Shown here in pieces: positions 35,932 through 45,065 of a stretch of DNA of 64,000 bases. The position numbers and the translations under genes are program-made. The notes under the pieces were generated by a model, which ran no database searches, had not been told where the DNA came from, and saw only the letters and a program-made list of their open reading frames with translations. Source of the stretch: Oleiagrimonas sp963747595 (lineage in GTDB: Bacteria > Pseudomonadota > Gammaproteobacteria > Xanthomonadales > Rhodanobacteraceae); NCBI GenBank assembly GCA_963747595.1, contig CAVVFO010000002.1, positions 1,426,001 to 1,490,000 on the forward strand, given 5' to 3'. How positions within the stretch are numbered: the stretch's first letter is position 1; the number at the start of each line of letters is the position of its first letter.

Positions 35932-38262
35932 TCATTTTTCGGCGGTTCGCCGGGTGACAGAAGTGATCGCCTCAACCAGGGTTTGAGCGCCGTAGGGCTT
36001 GATGAGAGTGACTGTTCGGTCATCAAGCGGAGCGTCGGGATCCGTTTGGCGCCCCGTCGCACAGACCACGGGCAGACCCGCGTCTCGTTCACGAAGCCTG
36101 CGCGCCAGCTCGACGCCGGATATTCCCGGAAGACTCACATCCGTAATTAACACGTCAGGCTTCGGCTCTGTTTCCCAGGACAGGAGCGCCTCTTCGGCCG
36201 AGCCTACGCCAACCACCTCATACCCTTTGGATTCGAGGATCTCCTGAACCATTGAACGGATAAGCATTTCATCTTCGCAAAGCAACACGCGCAGTTTCGA
36301 CGCATCCACATGGTCAGCGGCGTCCTTGGTCGGAGAATGCGTTTTTCTCTCGGAGAGAAGCTGCCGTACCTTCCGCGCCAACGCCTCATAGGTGTAGGGC
36401 TTGCTCAACAGTTCGACGCCACTGTCCAGCCGACCCGCATGCACGATGGCATTCTGGGTATAGCCGGAGGTAAAGAGCACGGCAATGTCGGGGATCCGAT
36501 GCCGCGCGCGTTCGGCCAATTCCGGACTTCTTATCGTCCCCGGCATGACCACATCGGTGAACAGGAGATCCACATGGACACCACTGTCGATCACCGACAG
36601 GGCGGCCTGTGCGTCCGCGGCCTGAAAGACGGTGTATCCCAGGTCCCGCAAAAGGGAGACCACCGTATCCCGGACCGCCTCGTCGTCCTCCACGATCAAT
36701 ATCGATTCCGTGCCACCTCGCGAAGTTTCCACGAAATTCGACGATGGCTGATGTGCCGATTCCGTACTTCGGGGAAGATAGAGCTTGACAGTGGTGCCGT
36801 GCCCGACTTCGCTGTAGAGCTTGATGTGTCCGCCCGATTGCTTGACGAAACCAAAAACCATGGAAAGGCCAAGGCCCGTGCCGCTGCCTTCAGGCTTCGT
36901 GGTGAAGAATGGATCAAATACCTTCTCTGCCAGCTCAGGCGCCATTCCACACCCGCTGTCTGTGACGGCGATGAGCACGTATTGCCCGGCCTCGACCTCG
37001 TGCTGGCGCTGCGCGTATTCGTCATCGAGATAGGTATTGCCCGATTCGATGGTGAGCTTTCCGTTTCCTCCTATCGCATCGCGGGCGTTGATCGCCAAAT
37101 TGAGGATGGCGTTCTCGAGATTGGCCGGGTCAATGGATGCATTCCAGAGCCCCCCGCCGATGATTGTCTCTATCTCGATGCCGTCTCCAAGCGTGTGACG
37201 CAAAAGGTCGTCCATGTCGCGCAGCAGCTTGCCGGGATTGATCACCTTCGGGGCAAGGGGTTGACGGCGGCCAAAGGCCAACAACTGGGACGCGAGCTTT
37301 GCCCCCCGCTCCACACCGGCCATCGCATTGGCCACCCGCTTCTCGGCACGCTCGTTTCCTGCCACGTCCTGAGCAAGAAGCTGCAAATTGCCCGTGATGA
37401 CCTGAAGAAGATTATTGAAATCGTGAGCCACGCCTCCGGTCAGCTGGCCGATGGCTTCCATCTTCTGCGCTTGATGAAGGGCGTTTCGCATCTCGTCCAG
37501 GGCTTCTTGAGCCAGGCGAGCCTCGGTGGCATCCCGTGTGACCTTCGCAAATCCGACGGGGCGCCCCATGTCGTCGTCGATTCGATCGATGACGATCTGA
37601 GCCCAAAACAGTGAGCCGTCTTTTCGCACTCGCCAGGCCTGGTTCTCGAAACGGCCGTGCTCACGTGCATGAGTCAGCCCGCGTTGGGGCTCCCCCGCCA
37701 ATCGGTCAGACTCGGTATAAAAAAGGGAAAAGTGCTTCCCCACGATTTCCTCGGCTGTGTAGCCCTTGATGCGCTCGGCGCCCGAATTCCACGTGTGAAC
37801 GCACCCATCGAGGTCCAGCATGTAGATGGCGTAATCGATTACACCTTGAACAAGCATCCGGAACTGTTCTTCGGTGAACTTGCTCTTTCGCCAGGCCGCT
37901 TCATCCTCGGTATGCGGAGACACCACGTGGCTGAAGCCGATCTGCTCGCCCGATGGGCGATACACAGGATGAACTGTCATCAAAGCGGATATATCGGAGC
38001 CATCCTTGCGCCGAAGCATGGTCTCGATCCGGCGCTTGCCGGCCCCTTCCCCCGCCTTGCCGGGCACATAAGCCGAGGCCAGGGGCTCTTGCTCGGCAAA
38101 GAGCATGGAGCTCGGCTGCCCGACGACTTCTTCCGAGCCATATCCGAGCCAGTGTTCTGCGCCATCGCTCCAGGTAACGATCCGGCCGTCGAGATCGACC
38201 ATGTATACAGCTCTGTCTCGTAGCGAATCCAGAACAAGTTGACTCAGTTCAGCACAACCCAT
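35932..38262 (-). CDS. Hybrid sensor histidine kinase with two PAS and two receiver domains
   Basis: This 776-residue soluble kinase has PAS domains at about 10-120 and 130-250. A HisKA domain has the phospho-acceptor H280 in GGVAHDFNNLL, and an HATPase domain has N (NLAINARDA), G1 (DSGCGM) and G2 (GTGLGLS) boxes. Two receiver domains follow: LIVEDDEAV..LLFTDVVMP at about 508-625 and VLLCEDEML..VLITDVSLP at about 650-770. There is no membrane segment, Hpt or DNA-binding output domain, so a separate Hpt or regulator is expected. No partner gene is adjacent. The PAS ligand is unknown. Confidence 0.92.
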   Translation of the reverse strand: MGCAELSQLVLDSLRDRAVYMVDLDGRIVTWSDGAEHWLGYGSEEVVGQPSSMLFAEQEPLASAYVPGKAGEGAGKRRIETMLRRKDGSDISALMTVHPVYRPSGEQIGFSHVVSPHTEDEAAWRKSKFTEEQFRMLVQGVIDYAIYMLDLDGCVHTWNSGAERIKGYTAEEIVGKHFSLFYTESDRLAGEPQRGLTHAREHGRFENQAWRVRKDGSLFWAQIVIDRIDDDMGRPVGFAKVTRDATEARLAQEALDEMRNALHQAQKMEAIGQLTGGVAHDFNNLLQVITGNLQLLAQDVAGNERAEKRVANAMAGVERGAKLASQLLAFGRRQPLAPKVINPGKLLRDMDDLLRHTLGDGIEIETIIGGGLWNASIDPANLENAILNLAINARDAIGGNGKLTIESGNTYLDDEYAQRQHEVEAGQYVLIAVTDSGCGMAPELAEKVFDPFFTTKPEGSGTGLGLSMVFGFVKQSGGHIKLYSEVGHGTTVKLYLPRSTESAHQPSSNFVETSRGGTESILIVEDDEAVRDTVVSLLRDLGYTVFQAADAQAALSVIDSGVHVDLLFTDVVMPGTIRSPELAERARHRIPDIAVLFTSGYTQNAIVHAGRLDSGVELLSKPYTYEALARKVRQLLSERKTHSPTKDAADHVDASKLRVLLCEDEMLIRSMVQEILESKGYEVVGVGSAEEALLSWETEPKPDVLITDVSLPGISGVELARRLRERDAGLPVVCATGRQTDPDAPLDDRTVTLIKPYGAQTLVEAITSVTRRTAEK

Positions 38263-38561
38263 TGCGATCTCTTTTTTTGAGGGGAAAACATCAGCGAGGA
38301 ATCATACTGCAACGGCCTGCTCCCGGATGGGACATGTGGCACGCCTTCGGTTGCGGAGACAGGCGGTCAGCTGAAGCGACTCCCGTATCGTTGCGCTGTG
38401 CAACCGCCCCGCTCGGGACACAGGTGCGGCCGCTTTACCAATGGGATCAATTCCATGCTGGCGACAAATCTTCGGGTGAAATAATCCAGGCTTACAGACG
38501 GCTGTGAAAGACACCACGATAAACGCGAGTCAGATCATCACGCGAGATATTGAGCCCGTTC
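38263..38561. other. 299-bp intergenic region without a supported gene
   Basis: This lies upstream of the hybrid kinase and downstream of the SET gene (both minus strand). Only short, unconvincing frames occur. I see no repeat or hairpin of note; it should hold the kinase promoter. Confidence 0.4.
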
Positions 38562-39029
38562 TCAGCGCTTGGGCTGCAGCAACGTGCCGGTACAGTTCTT
38601 CGCCCCGCAACGACACGCCCACAGCTTTTTCATGCGCGGCGTGTGCGGCACATCCAGCGTGATGCCGTAGTTGTAGGTCAACTCTTCGCCCGGGGCGATG
38701 TCGCGCAGGGCGTCGATCACCACTTTGTCGTGTTTCGGGTTGCCGTCGGCGGCTTCCTGGATCAGCGCCTGGCAGTTGGGATCGCAGCTGTGGTTGATCC
38801 AGCGCGCGCTGTTGCCACCGACATTGCCATCGACGATGTAGCGCTCATTGAGCGTGAACAGGAACGTGTGGCCGGTATCGGCGCCACCGGCGTACAGGCG
38901 GTCGGCCTGCGCGTGGGTGAGCAGGCGCCCCTTGTACTGGATGATGCTCTCGTCCTGCGCAATGGGGCGATTGGCGAACACGCCGTTGCCGTGGATGGGC
39001 GAGCGGCGGGCAACGATGCGTCGGGACAT
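38562..39029 (-). CDS. SET-domain protein-lysine methyltransferase
   Basis: This 155-residue protein is almost entirely a SET domain. The SAM/lysine pocket motif SARWINHSCDPNC and ELTYNYG are clear, and a post-SET cysteine cluster (CRCGAKNCTG) ends the protein, so a zinc site like that of eukaryotic SET enzymes is likely. Bacterial stand-alone SET proteins methylate lysines in poorly defined targets. There is no signal peptide. It is divergent from the lipoprotein gene. Confidence 0.9.
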   Translation of the reverse strand: MSRRIVARRSPIHGNGVFANRPIAQDESIIQYKGRLLTHAQADRLYAGGADTGHTFLFTLNERYIVDGNVGGNSARWINHSCDPNCQALIQEAADGNPKHDKVVIDALRDIAPGEELTYNYGITLDVPHTPRMKKLWACRCGAKNCTGTLLQPKR

Positions 39030-39170
39030 GGGGGATCAGGCATGTGGAAGAGCAGAAACGGCATCATGCCGGTTTTGCCTGCCACGGGAAACCGGCCAAC
39101 GCACACCTTACGGATGCCGGCCGGGTCCGGGTTAGAATCGGGGACCGGAATGCGTCGTACGGAGTGCTGC

Positions 39171-39662
39171 ATGAAGCGTCTGATACTGGCCATGGCAGGT
39201 GGCGTGCTGCTGCTTTGCCTGGCGGGCTGCGGCCCGACCCGCAAGAGCGTCTTCCCGCCGCTGCTGAGCGTGCAGCAGCTGCATCTGCAGTCTGATGGCA
39301 GCTGGGATGTCACCCTGCACATCCAGAACAACAGCTATACCGGCATGACCTTCACCCAACTGCATCTGCACATGATGCTGCAGGGCCATGACGCCGGTAC
39401 GCTGGACAAGACGCTGTCGCTGGCGATCCCGCAGCTGGCGGCAGATGTGACGCATGTGCATCTGGACCCGCGGACCGACGCGGCCAGGGCACTGGCCGCC
39501 ATTGCCAACAAGGGCAGCTCCGCCTCGGTGACCTACCGCTTCAAGGGCAGCGTCAGCGCCATCCCGGATCAGGAGAAGGACAAGCCGCCGCGCACATTCC
39601 AGCTCGACAGCAAGAAGGACTGGTTGTCGCCGGTGCCCGGCATTGCCAATACGTTCCGCTGA
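39171..39662 (+). CDS. LEA-14-like lipoprotein
   Basis: This 163-residue lipoprotein has a short basic N terminus and a hydrophobic stretch with lipobox LAGC (residues about 17-20). The mature part resembles a late-embryogenesis-abundant type-2 domain (VQQLHLQSDGSWDVTLHIQNNSYTGMTFTQLHLHMML). The role of the family in bacteria is unclear; envelope stress is often proposed. GGAG lies before ATG 39171. The acyl-CoA dehydrogenase gene starts 42 bp after the stop. Confidence 0.78.
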   Translation: MKRLILAMAGGVLLLCLAGCGPTRKSVFPPLLSVQQLHLQSDGSWDVTLHIQNNSYTGMTFTQLHLHMMLQGHDAGTLDKTLSLAIPQLAADVTHVHLDPRTDAARALAAIANKGSSASVTYRFKGSVSAIPDQEKDKPPRTFQLDSKKDWLSPVPGIANTFR

Positions 39663-39704
39663 TCCATCGGGATCGTTCATCCGCTCGAAACCTGAGGACA
39701 TTGC

Positions 39705-41480
39705 ATGACGCTGTATACCGCCCCGATCGACGACATGCGCTTCGCGCTGTACGACCTGTTCCAGGCCGATACGCGTCTGGCCGCCCTGCCCCGCGGCGAC
39801 GAACTCAAACGTGAACTGATCGACGCGGTACTCAACGAGGCGGCACGCTTCAACGAGCAGGTACTGGCGCCGCTCAATCAGGTAGGCGATACCGAGGGTT
39901 GCCGCTTCGACAAGGACAGCGGCCGCGTGACCACGCCCAGCGGCTTCAAGGAGGCCTACGCGCAGTACGTCGACGGCGGCTGGGCTGGGCTGACGGCACA
40001 CGAAGCCCATGGCGGGCAGGATCTTCCCGGAACCATCGGCGTGCTGGTCACGGAGATGATCGACTCGGCCAATCTGGCCTGGGGCACGTATCCCCTGCTC
40101 TCGCAGGGCGCCAAGGACGCCTTGCAGGACCACGGCGACGACTGGCAGCGCGAAACGTTCCTGAAACCCATCGTCGCCGGCCGCTGGACCGGCAGCATGT
40201 GCCTGACCGAGCCGCAGGCCGGCTCCGATCTGGGCATGCTGAAGACCCGCGCGGTACCGGCAGAGGACGGCAGCTACCGCATCACCGGCACCAAGATCTT
40301 CATCACCGCAGGCGAGCACGATTTCACCGAGAACATCGTGCATCTGGTACTGGCGCGCCTGCCCGACGCGCCCGAAGGCAGCCGCGGCATTTCCATGTTC
40401 ATCGTACCCAAGGTGACCGTGGACAAGGACGGCAATCTTGGAGAGCGCAATGCGTTGGCCGCCGGTGCCATCGAGCACAAGATGGGGCTGAAGGGCTCGG
40501 CGACCTGCGTGATGAACTTCGATGGCGCCACGGGGTCTCTGATCGGCCAGCCGCACAAGGGCCTGTCTGCCATGTTCACCATGATGAATGCGGCGCGTCT
40601 TGCCGTGGGCATCCAGGGTCTGGCCCTGATCGAGCGTGCGCAACAGAACAGCCTCGCCTATTGCCGCGAGCGCCTGCAGATGCGCGCGCTGTCCGGAGCC
40701 AGGGCGCCGGACAAGGCTGCCGACCCCATCATCGTGCACCCGGACGTGCGCCGCATGCTGCTGACCCAGCGCGCCTTCGCCGAAGGCGGCCGTGCGCTGG
40801 TGGTGTTCGCCGCGCTGCAGGCCGACATCGAAGCGCGCAGCGAGAACGCGGCGGAACGCGAACGTGCCGCCCAGCTGCTGGGTCTGTTGATCCCCATCGC
40901 CAAGGCACTGCTGACCGAGGCTTCGGTGGAATGCACCTATCACGCGCTGCAGACGTTCGGCGGCCACGGCTACATCGCCGATCACGGCATCGAGCAATTC
41001 GCCCGCGATGCGCGCATCACCACGCTGTACGAAGGCACCACCCAGATCCAGGCGCTGGACCTTCTGGGCCGCAAGATCATGCACCTGAAGGGTGTGGGCC
41101 TGAAGTCCTTCCTGGAGGATATCGTGGCGTTCTGCCAGGAGCACACGCAGACCGAAGCGCTGATGGAATTCGTCGGCCCGCTGGCCGTGCACGCGCGTAA
41201 CTGGAGCGAACTGACCCAGGAGATCGGTCAGCGCGTCGCCGCCGATGCCGACGAAGTGGGCGCCGCGGCGGTGGATTATCTGTTCTACGCCGGCTACATC
41301 ACCCTGGCCTACTTCTGGGCCCGCTCGGTGGCCGCGGCCGATGCATCGGATCAGTCGCAGGCATTCAAGAAGGCCAAGCGCGATACCGCGCGGTTCTATT
41401 TCGCGCGCATCCTGCCGCGTACGCATACGCACATGGCGGCCATCAAGAGCGGCGTGCAGAGCCTTCCCGACGTGGAGTGA
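39705..41480 (+). CDS. Acyl-CoA dehydrogenase (long form with C-terminal domain)
   Basis: This 591-residue FAD enzyme oxidises an acyl-CoA to the enoyl form and passes electrons to ETF. The core domains include MCLTEPQAGSDLG and ITGTKIFITAGEH, and the catalytic Glu region is TTLYEGTTQIQALDLLGRK near residue 445. An extra C-terminal helical domain (about 465-590) is typical of the longer group that includes DmdC-like enzymes. The substrate is unknown; no other fatty-acid genes are adjacent. GAGGA precedes the ATG. A REPIN repeat follows. Confidence 0.92.
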   Translation: MTLYTAPIDDMRFALYDLFQADTRLAALPRGDELKRELIDAVLNEAARFNEQVLAPLNQVGDTEGCRFDKDSGRVTTPSGFKEAYAQYVDGGWAGLTAHEAHGGQDLPGTIGVLVTEMIDSANLAWGTYPLLSQGAKDALQDHGDDWQRETFLKPIVAGRWTGSMCLTEPQAGSDLGMLKTRAVPAEDGSYRITGTKIFITAGEHDFTENIVHLVLARLPDAPEGSRGISMFIVPKVTVDKDGNLGERNALAAGAIEHKMGLKGSATCVMNFDGATGSLIGQPHKGLSAMFTMMNAARLAVGIQGLALIERAQQNSLAYCRERLQMRALSGARAPDKAADPIIVHPDVRRMLLTQRAFAEGGRALVVFAALQADIEARSENAAERERAAQLLGLLIPIAKALLTEASVECTYHALQTFGGHGYIADHGIEQFARDARITTLYEGTTQIQALDLLGRKIMHLKGVGLKSFLEDIVAFCQEHTQTEALMEFVGPLAVHARNWSELTQEIGQRVAADADEVGAAAVDYLFYAGYITLAYFWARSVAAADASDQSQAFKKAKRDTARFYFARILPRTHTHMAAIKSGVQSLPDVE

Positions 41481-41486
41481 CTCGTA

Positions 41487-41664
41487 TAGGGCGGATCGTT
41501 CCCGCAAGAGAATTTCTGACCGAAGGAAATCCCCGTGGGGCTTCGGTCAGGCGTAGCGCGACAGGTCCGCCTGCTTCCCCGAAGGCCCAATTTTCGCAAG
41601 CAGGCGGCTCCGTCGCTGGCGCTCCTGACCGAAGGAAATCCCTTTGCGGGATTGAGCCGCCCTA
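41487..41664. repeat. REPIN-like palindromic repeat, copy 5 (long-loop form)
   Basis: Outer ends are TATAGGGCGGATC and GAGCCGCCCTA. Both arms have long apical loops with a secondary hairpin (TGACCGAAGGAAATCCC on both sides). The inner core is GTCCGCCTGCTTCC / GCAAGCAGGCGGCTCC. It lies between the convergent acyl-CoA dehydrogenase and ybeY genes. Confidence 0.85.
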
Positions 41665-41699
41665 CGCGGCGACAGGCCGCGAATGGGAAAGGTGATTGC

Positions 41700-42200
41700 T
41701 CAGACGTAGGGATCGGGCATGCCCAGCGTGGCCAGGATGCGCGTTTCCAATGCCTCCATGCGCTCGGCATCGGCGTCCTCGATGTGGTCGTAGCCCAGCA
41801 GGTGCAGCACGCCGTGGACGGTCATGTGCGCCCAGTGTCGGGCGGGAACCTTGCCCTGCGTGTCGGCTTCACGCGCCACGACTGGCGCGCAGATGACCAG
41901 ATCGCCGATCAGCGGCACCTTGATGCCGTCCGGCAATTCAACCGGGAATGACAGCACATTGGTGGCGTAGTCCCTGCCGCGATAATTGGCGTTTAGGGTG
42001 CGGCCCTCGGTGGCATCGACGATGCGGATGGACAGTTCCGTCGACCGGCTGCGCCGCGCCCCGGACACTGCGGCGGCGACCCAGCGACGAAAGCTGACTG
42101 GAGCCGGGATGCCGCGACGGGAAATGGCGTAGTTGAGGTGGACGCACAATGGCCCGGTGGCCGTACTCGCGTCGTCCGGCATGGGGTTGGTCTTTTTCAT
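41700..42200 (-). CDS. ybeY: Endoribonuclease YbeY
   Basis: This 166-residue zinc metalloprotein takes part in 16S rRNA maturation and ribosome quality control. The zinc site is HGVLHLLGYDH (pattern H-x3-H-x5-H), and NYRGRDYATNVLSFP is the family segment. It follows phoH by 36 bp, in the common miaB-phoH-ybeY order. ATG 42200 is used; an upstream GTG and an ATG at 42182 are alternatives. The corC gene that usually follows is missing here; a REPIN and a convergent gene come instead. Confidence 0.93.
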   Translation of the reverse strand: MKKTNPMPDDASTATGPLCVHLNYAISRRGIPAPVSFRRWVAAAVSGARRSRSTELSIRIVDATEGRTLNANYRGRDYATNVLSFPVELPDGIKVPLIGDLVICAPVVAREADTQGKVPARHWAHMTVHGVLHLLGYDHIEDADAERMEALETRILATLGMPDPYV

Positions 42201-42236
42201 CACGCCGGTCGTGGGGTCGGGACGGGCCGGAATCCG

Positions 42237-43268
42237 TCAGGACGCCCTGTCGCCGCGTCCCCGGGTTTCCCGCAGGGGCGCTTGACGCGCATCGCTGATG
42301 GGCCCTTCGATATCCGCCGCCTCGTACGCCCGCACGATGCGCGCCACCAGCGGATGGCGCACCACGTCGCGCGCGGTGAAGAAGGTGAAGCTGATGCCCT
42401 CGACATCGCGCAGCACTTCGACGGCATGGCGCAGGCCCGAGCGCGCATTGCGCGGCAGGTCGACCTGCGTGACATCACCAGTGACCACCGTCACCGAGCC
42501 GAAACCGATGCGGGTCAGGAACATCTTCATCTGTTCCACGGTGGTGTTCTGCGCCTCGTCCAGGATGACGAAGGAATCGTTCAGCGTGCGCCCGCGCATG
42601 TAGGCCAGCGGCGCGATCTCGATGATATTGCGCTCGATCAGGCGCGCCACCTTCTCGAAGCCGAGCATTTCGTACAGCGCGTCGTACAGCGGCCGCAGGT
42701 AGGGATCGACCTTCTGGCTGAGGTCGCCGGGCAGGAAACCCAGTTTTTCTCCTGCCTCGACCGCGGGCCGCACCAGCAGCACGCGTTGCACGCGGTTGGC
42801 TTCCAGTGCCTCGACCGCGCTGGCCACGGCAAGATAGGTCTTGCCGGTGCCCGCCGGTCCGATGCCGAAGTTGATGTCGTTGGTGGCGATGGCGTGCAGG
42901 TAGCGCGCCTGATTGGGACCGCGCCCCTTGATCACGCCGCGCTTGGCCTTGATGACCACTTCCTGCGCCTCGTCGGCGGCCTCGTCGGCCAGCGCATCGA
43001 CACCGGATTCAGTGAGGAACAGGTTCAGGCGCGGACCGTTCAGGGTCTCTTTCTCGGTGGTCTCGTACAGCGCGCGGAGCACCTTTTCCGCAGCCTCGAC
43101 GGCGGACTGCTCGCCAATCACGCGAAACAGGTTGCCGCGGCTGTTGATCTCCACGCCCAGCCGCAACTCGATCTGTCGCAGATGCTCGTCGAAGGGGCCG
43201 CACAGGTTGGCCAGGCGCGCGTTGTCCACGGGGTCCAGGGCAAAATCGCGCTGTTTGAGTTCGGTCAT
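42237..43268 (-). CDS. PhoH-like ATPase (YbeZ)
   Basis: This 343-residue P-loop ATPase has an N-terminal KH-like lead, Walker A GPAGTGKTYLA near residue 138 and Walker B FVILDEAQN. YbeZ-type PhoH proteins work with YbeY in rRNA handling. ATG 43268 (MTELKQRDF) is the family start. It sits upstream of ybeY. Between it and miaB lies a 303-bp gap with a gene fragment. Confidence 0.92.
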   Translation of the reverse strand: MTELKQRDFALDPVDNARLANLCGPFDEHLRQIELRLGVEINSRGNLFRVIGEQSAVEAAEKVLRALYETTEKETLNGPRLNLFLTESGVDALADEAADEAQEVVIKAKRGVIKGRGPNQARYLHAIATNDINFGIGPAGTGKTYLAVASAVEALEANRVQRVLLVRPAVEAGEKLGFLPGDLSQKVDPYLRPLYDALYEMLGFEKVARLIERNIIEIAPLAYMRGRTLNDSFVILDEAQNTTVEQMKMFLTRIGFGSVTVVTGDVTQVDLPRNARSGLRHAVEVLRDVEGISFTFFTARDVVRHPLVARIVRAYEAADIEGPISDARQAPLRETRGRGDRAS

Positions 43269-43429
43269 GCCGGAAGGGTAGCGCTTGAGGCGTCGCAGGA
43301 CCACAGGTCATGCCCCGCGGGATTGGCCGGCAGCCGGTTCCGTGACGGGGGGCGTGGGAACACTTGCGCATCGTTGAACATGAAATTTGATTTCATCGCC
43401 ACTGACCAAGGCTTTCGTGCGCGGCATCG

Positions 43430-43571
43430 ACAAGATGGTGCAGCGCCAAGTGGCTGCCTCCCGCGGCGTTACTGGCCGAGGGCGCGCTGCGCCACGCGGT
43501 GGCGCTGTTCCTGGATGAGCCGACCAGCGCGGTCGACTCCGCCGGGCGCCAGCAACGGCCCGGCAAAGGCG
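43430..43571 (+). pseudogene. Scrap of an ABC transporter ATPase (Walker B / D-loop)
   Basis: A plus-strand stretch reads ALLAEGALRHAVALFLDEPTSAVDSAGRQQ. The segment LFLDEPTSAVD is a clear ABC Walker B and D-loop. No Walker A or signature motif is next to it and the surrounding frame is not gene-like. It lies in the 303-bp gap between miaB and phoH, which are usually adjacent. Confidence 0.4.
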
Positions 43572-44918
43572 TCAGGCCACCTTGCGATCGCCACTGCCGG
43601 CCACGCGGCCGCGCAGCGAGTTGGCCATCGCCCGGGTGATCACGACATCGACGAACTGGCCCTTCATGCGCGCATCGCCGGGGAAGTTGACGAACCGCAT
43701 GTTCTCGGTGCGGCCGGTCATCTCGTTGTGGTCCTTCTTGCTGGGGCCTTCCACCAGCACGCTCTGCGTGGTGCCGACCATGGCTTCGCTGATCACCTTG
43801 GCGTTGGCATTGATGACTGCCTGCAGGCGCGTCAGGCGCTCGTGCTTGACGGCATCGGTGGTGTCGTCCGGCAGGCTGCTGGCCGGCGTGCCGGGGCGTC
43901 GCGAATAGATGAAGGAGAAGCTCTGGTCGAAACCGACATCCTCGATCAGTTTCATGGTCTGCGCGAAATCGTGCTCGCTCTCGCCGGGGAAGCCGACGAT
44001 GAAGTCGGAGCTGATGGAGATATCCGGGCGCGCCACGCGCAACTTGCGGATGCGCTGTTTGTATTCCAGCGCCGTGTAGCCACGCTTCATGGCTGCCAGA
44101 ATGCGGTCGGATCCGGCCTGCACCGGCAGATGCAGGTAGTTGGCCAGCTTGGGCACGTTGGCGTAGGCCTCGATCAGTGAGTCGGAAAACTCCACCGGAT
44201 GGGACGTGGTGAAACGGATGCGGCCGATGCCGTCGATCTCGGCGATGGCATGGATCAGCAGCGCCAGATCCGCCACGCCGCCGTCGAACATGGCCCCGCG
44301 ATAGGCATTGACGTTCTGCCCCAGCAGATTGACTTCGCGCACGCCCTGCTCGGCCAGCATGGCGACCTCGCCGACCACGTCGTCGAACGGGCGCGAGAGC
44401 TCCTCGCCGCGCGTGTAGGGCACCACGCAATACGAGCAGTACTTGGAGCAGCCTTCCATGATCGACACGAACGCCGTGGGCCCCTCGGCACGCGGCTCGG
44501 GCATGGCGTCGAACTTCTCGATCTCCGGAAAGCTGATGTCCACCTGCGGCCGGTTGTCCGCGCGCCGTGCCTCGATCATCTGCGGCAGGCGGTGCAGGGT
44601 CTGCGGACCGAACACCAGGTCCACATACGGCGCGCGCTGGATGAGCGCCTCGCCTTCCTGCGACGCCACGCAGCCACCCACGCCGATCACCACCTTGTCG
44701 TTTTTCGCCTTCAGCTGCTTCCAGCGGCCCAGCTGGCTGAAGACCTTCTCCTGTGCCTTCTCGCGGATGGAGCAGGTGTTGATGAGGATGACATCGGCCT
44801 CCGAGGCATCATCGGTCAATTCCAGGCCGTGCGATGCCTTGAGAACGTCCACCATCCGATCGGAATCGTAGACATTCATCTGGCAGCCTTGGGTCTTGAT
44901 GAAAAGCTTTCCGCTCAT
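43572..44918 (-). CDS. miaB: tRNA-2-methylthio-N6-isopentenyladenosine-37 synthase MiaB
   Basis: This 448-residue radical-SAM methylthiotransferase modifies A37 of tRNAs. The N-terminal UPF0004 domain has three cluster cysteines (TQGCQMN, NTCSIREKA, GCVASQ). The radical-SAM site is CSKYCSYC, and a C-terminal TRAM domain follows (GTTQSVLVEG...). Two [4Fe-4S] clusters are expected. ATG 44918 begins the family N terminus; the frame runs open far upstream without similarity. Confidence 0.95.
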   Translation of the reverse strand: MSGKLFIKTQGCQMNVYDSDRMVDVLKASHGLELTDDASEADVILINTCSIREKAQEKVFSQLGRWKQLKAKNDKVVIGVGGCVASQEGEALIQRAPYVDLVFGPQTLHRLPQMIEARRADNRPQVDISFPEIEKFDAMPEPRAEGPTAFVSIMEGCSKYCSYCVVPYTRGEELSRPFDDVVGEVAMLAEQGVREVNLLGQNVNAYRGAMFDGGVADLALLIHAIAEIDGIGRIRFTTSHPVEFSDSLIEAYANVPKLANYLHLPVQAGSDRILAAMKRGYTALEYKQRIRKLRVARPDISISSDFIVGFPGESEHDFAQTMKLIEDVGFDQSFSFIYSRRPGTPASSLPDDTTDAVKHERLTRLQAVINANAKVISEAMVGTTQSVLVEGPSKKDHNEMTGRTENMRFVNFPGDARMKGQFVDVVITRAMANSLRGRVAGSGDRKVA

Positions 44919-45065
44919 GGACTTACCGGTATACAGGGCGAACCGCATAGTGTACGCGCGGTGGCGTCCAGCCGCCAGCGCCGGTGCGGGCACACGTGCG
45001 GCGATTCGCCGCGTGTGACGCATGTCTCTTGGCAGACCCGCGCGGTTTGGAGCACACTTGGGACG

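Noticed and set aside
38550..39662. Long plus-strand frame running through the SET gene into the lipoprotein gene
   Set aside because: Its first two thirds are antisense to the SET-domain gene and lack protein character; the real gene starts at ATG 39171 with a lipoprotein signal.
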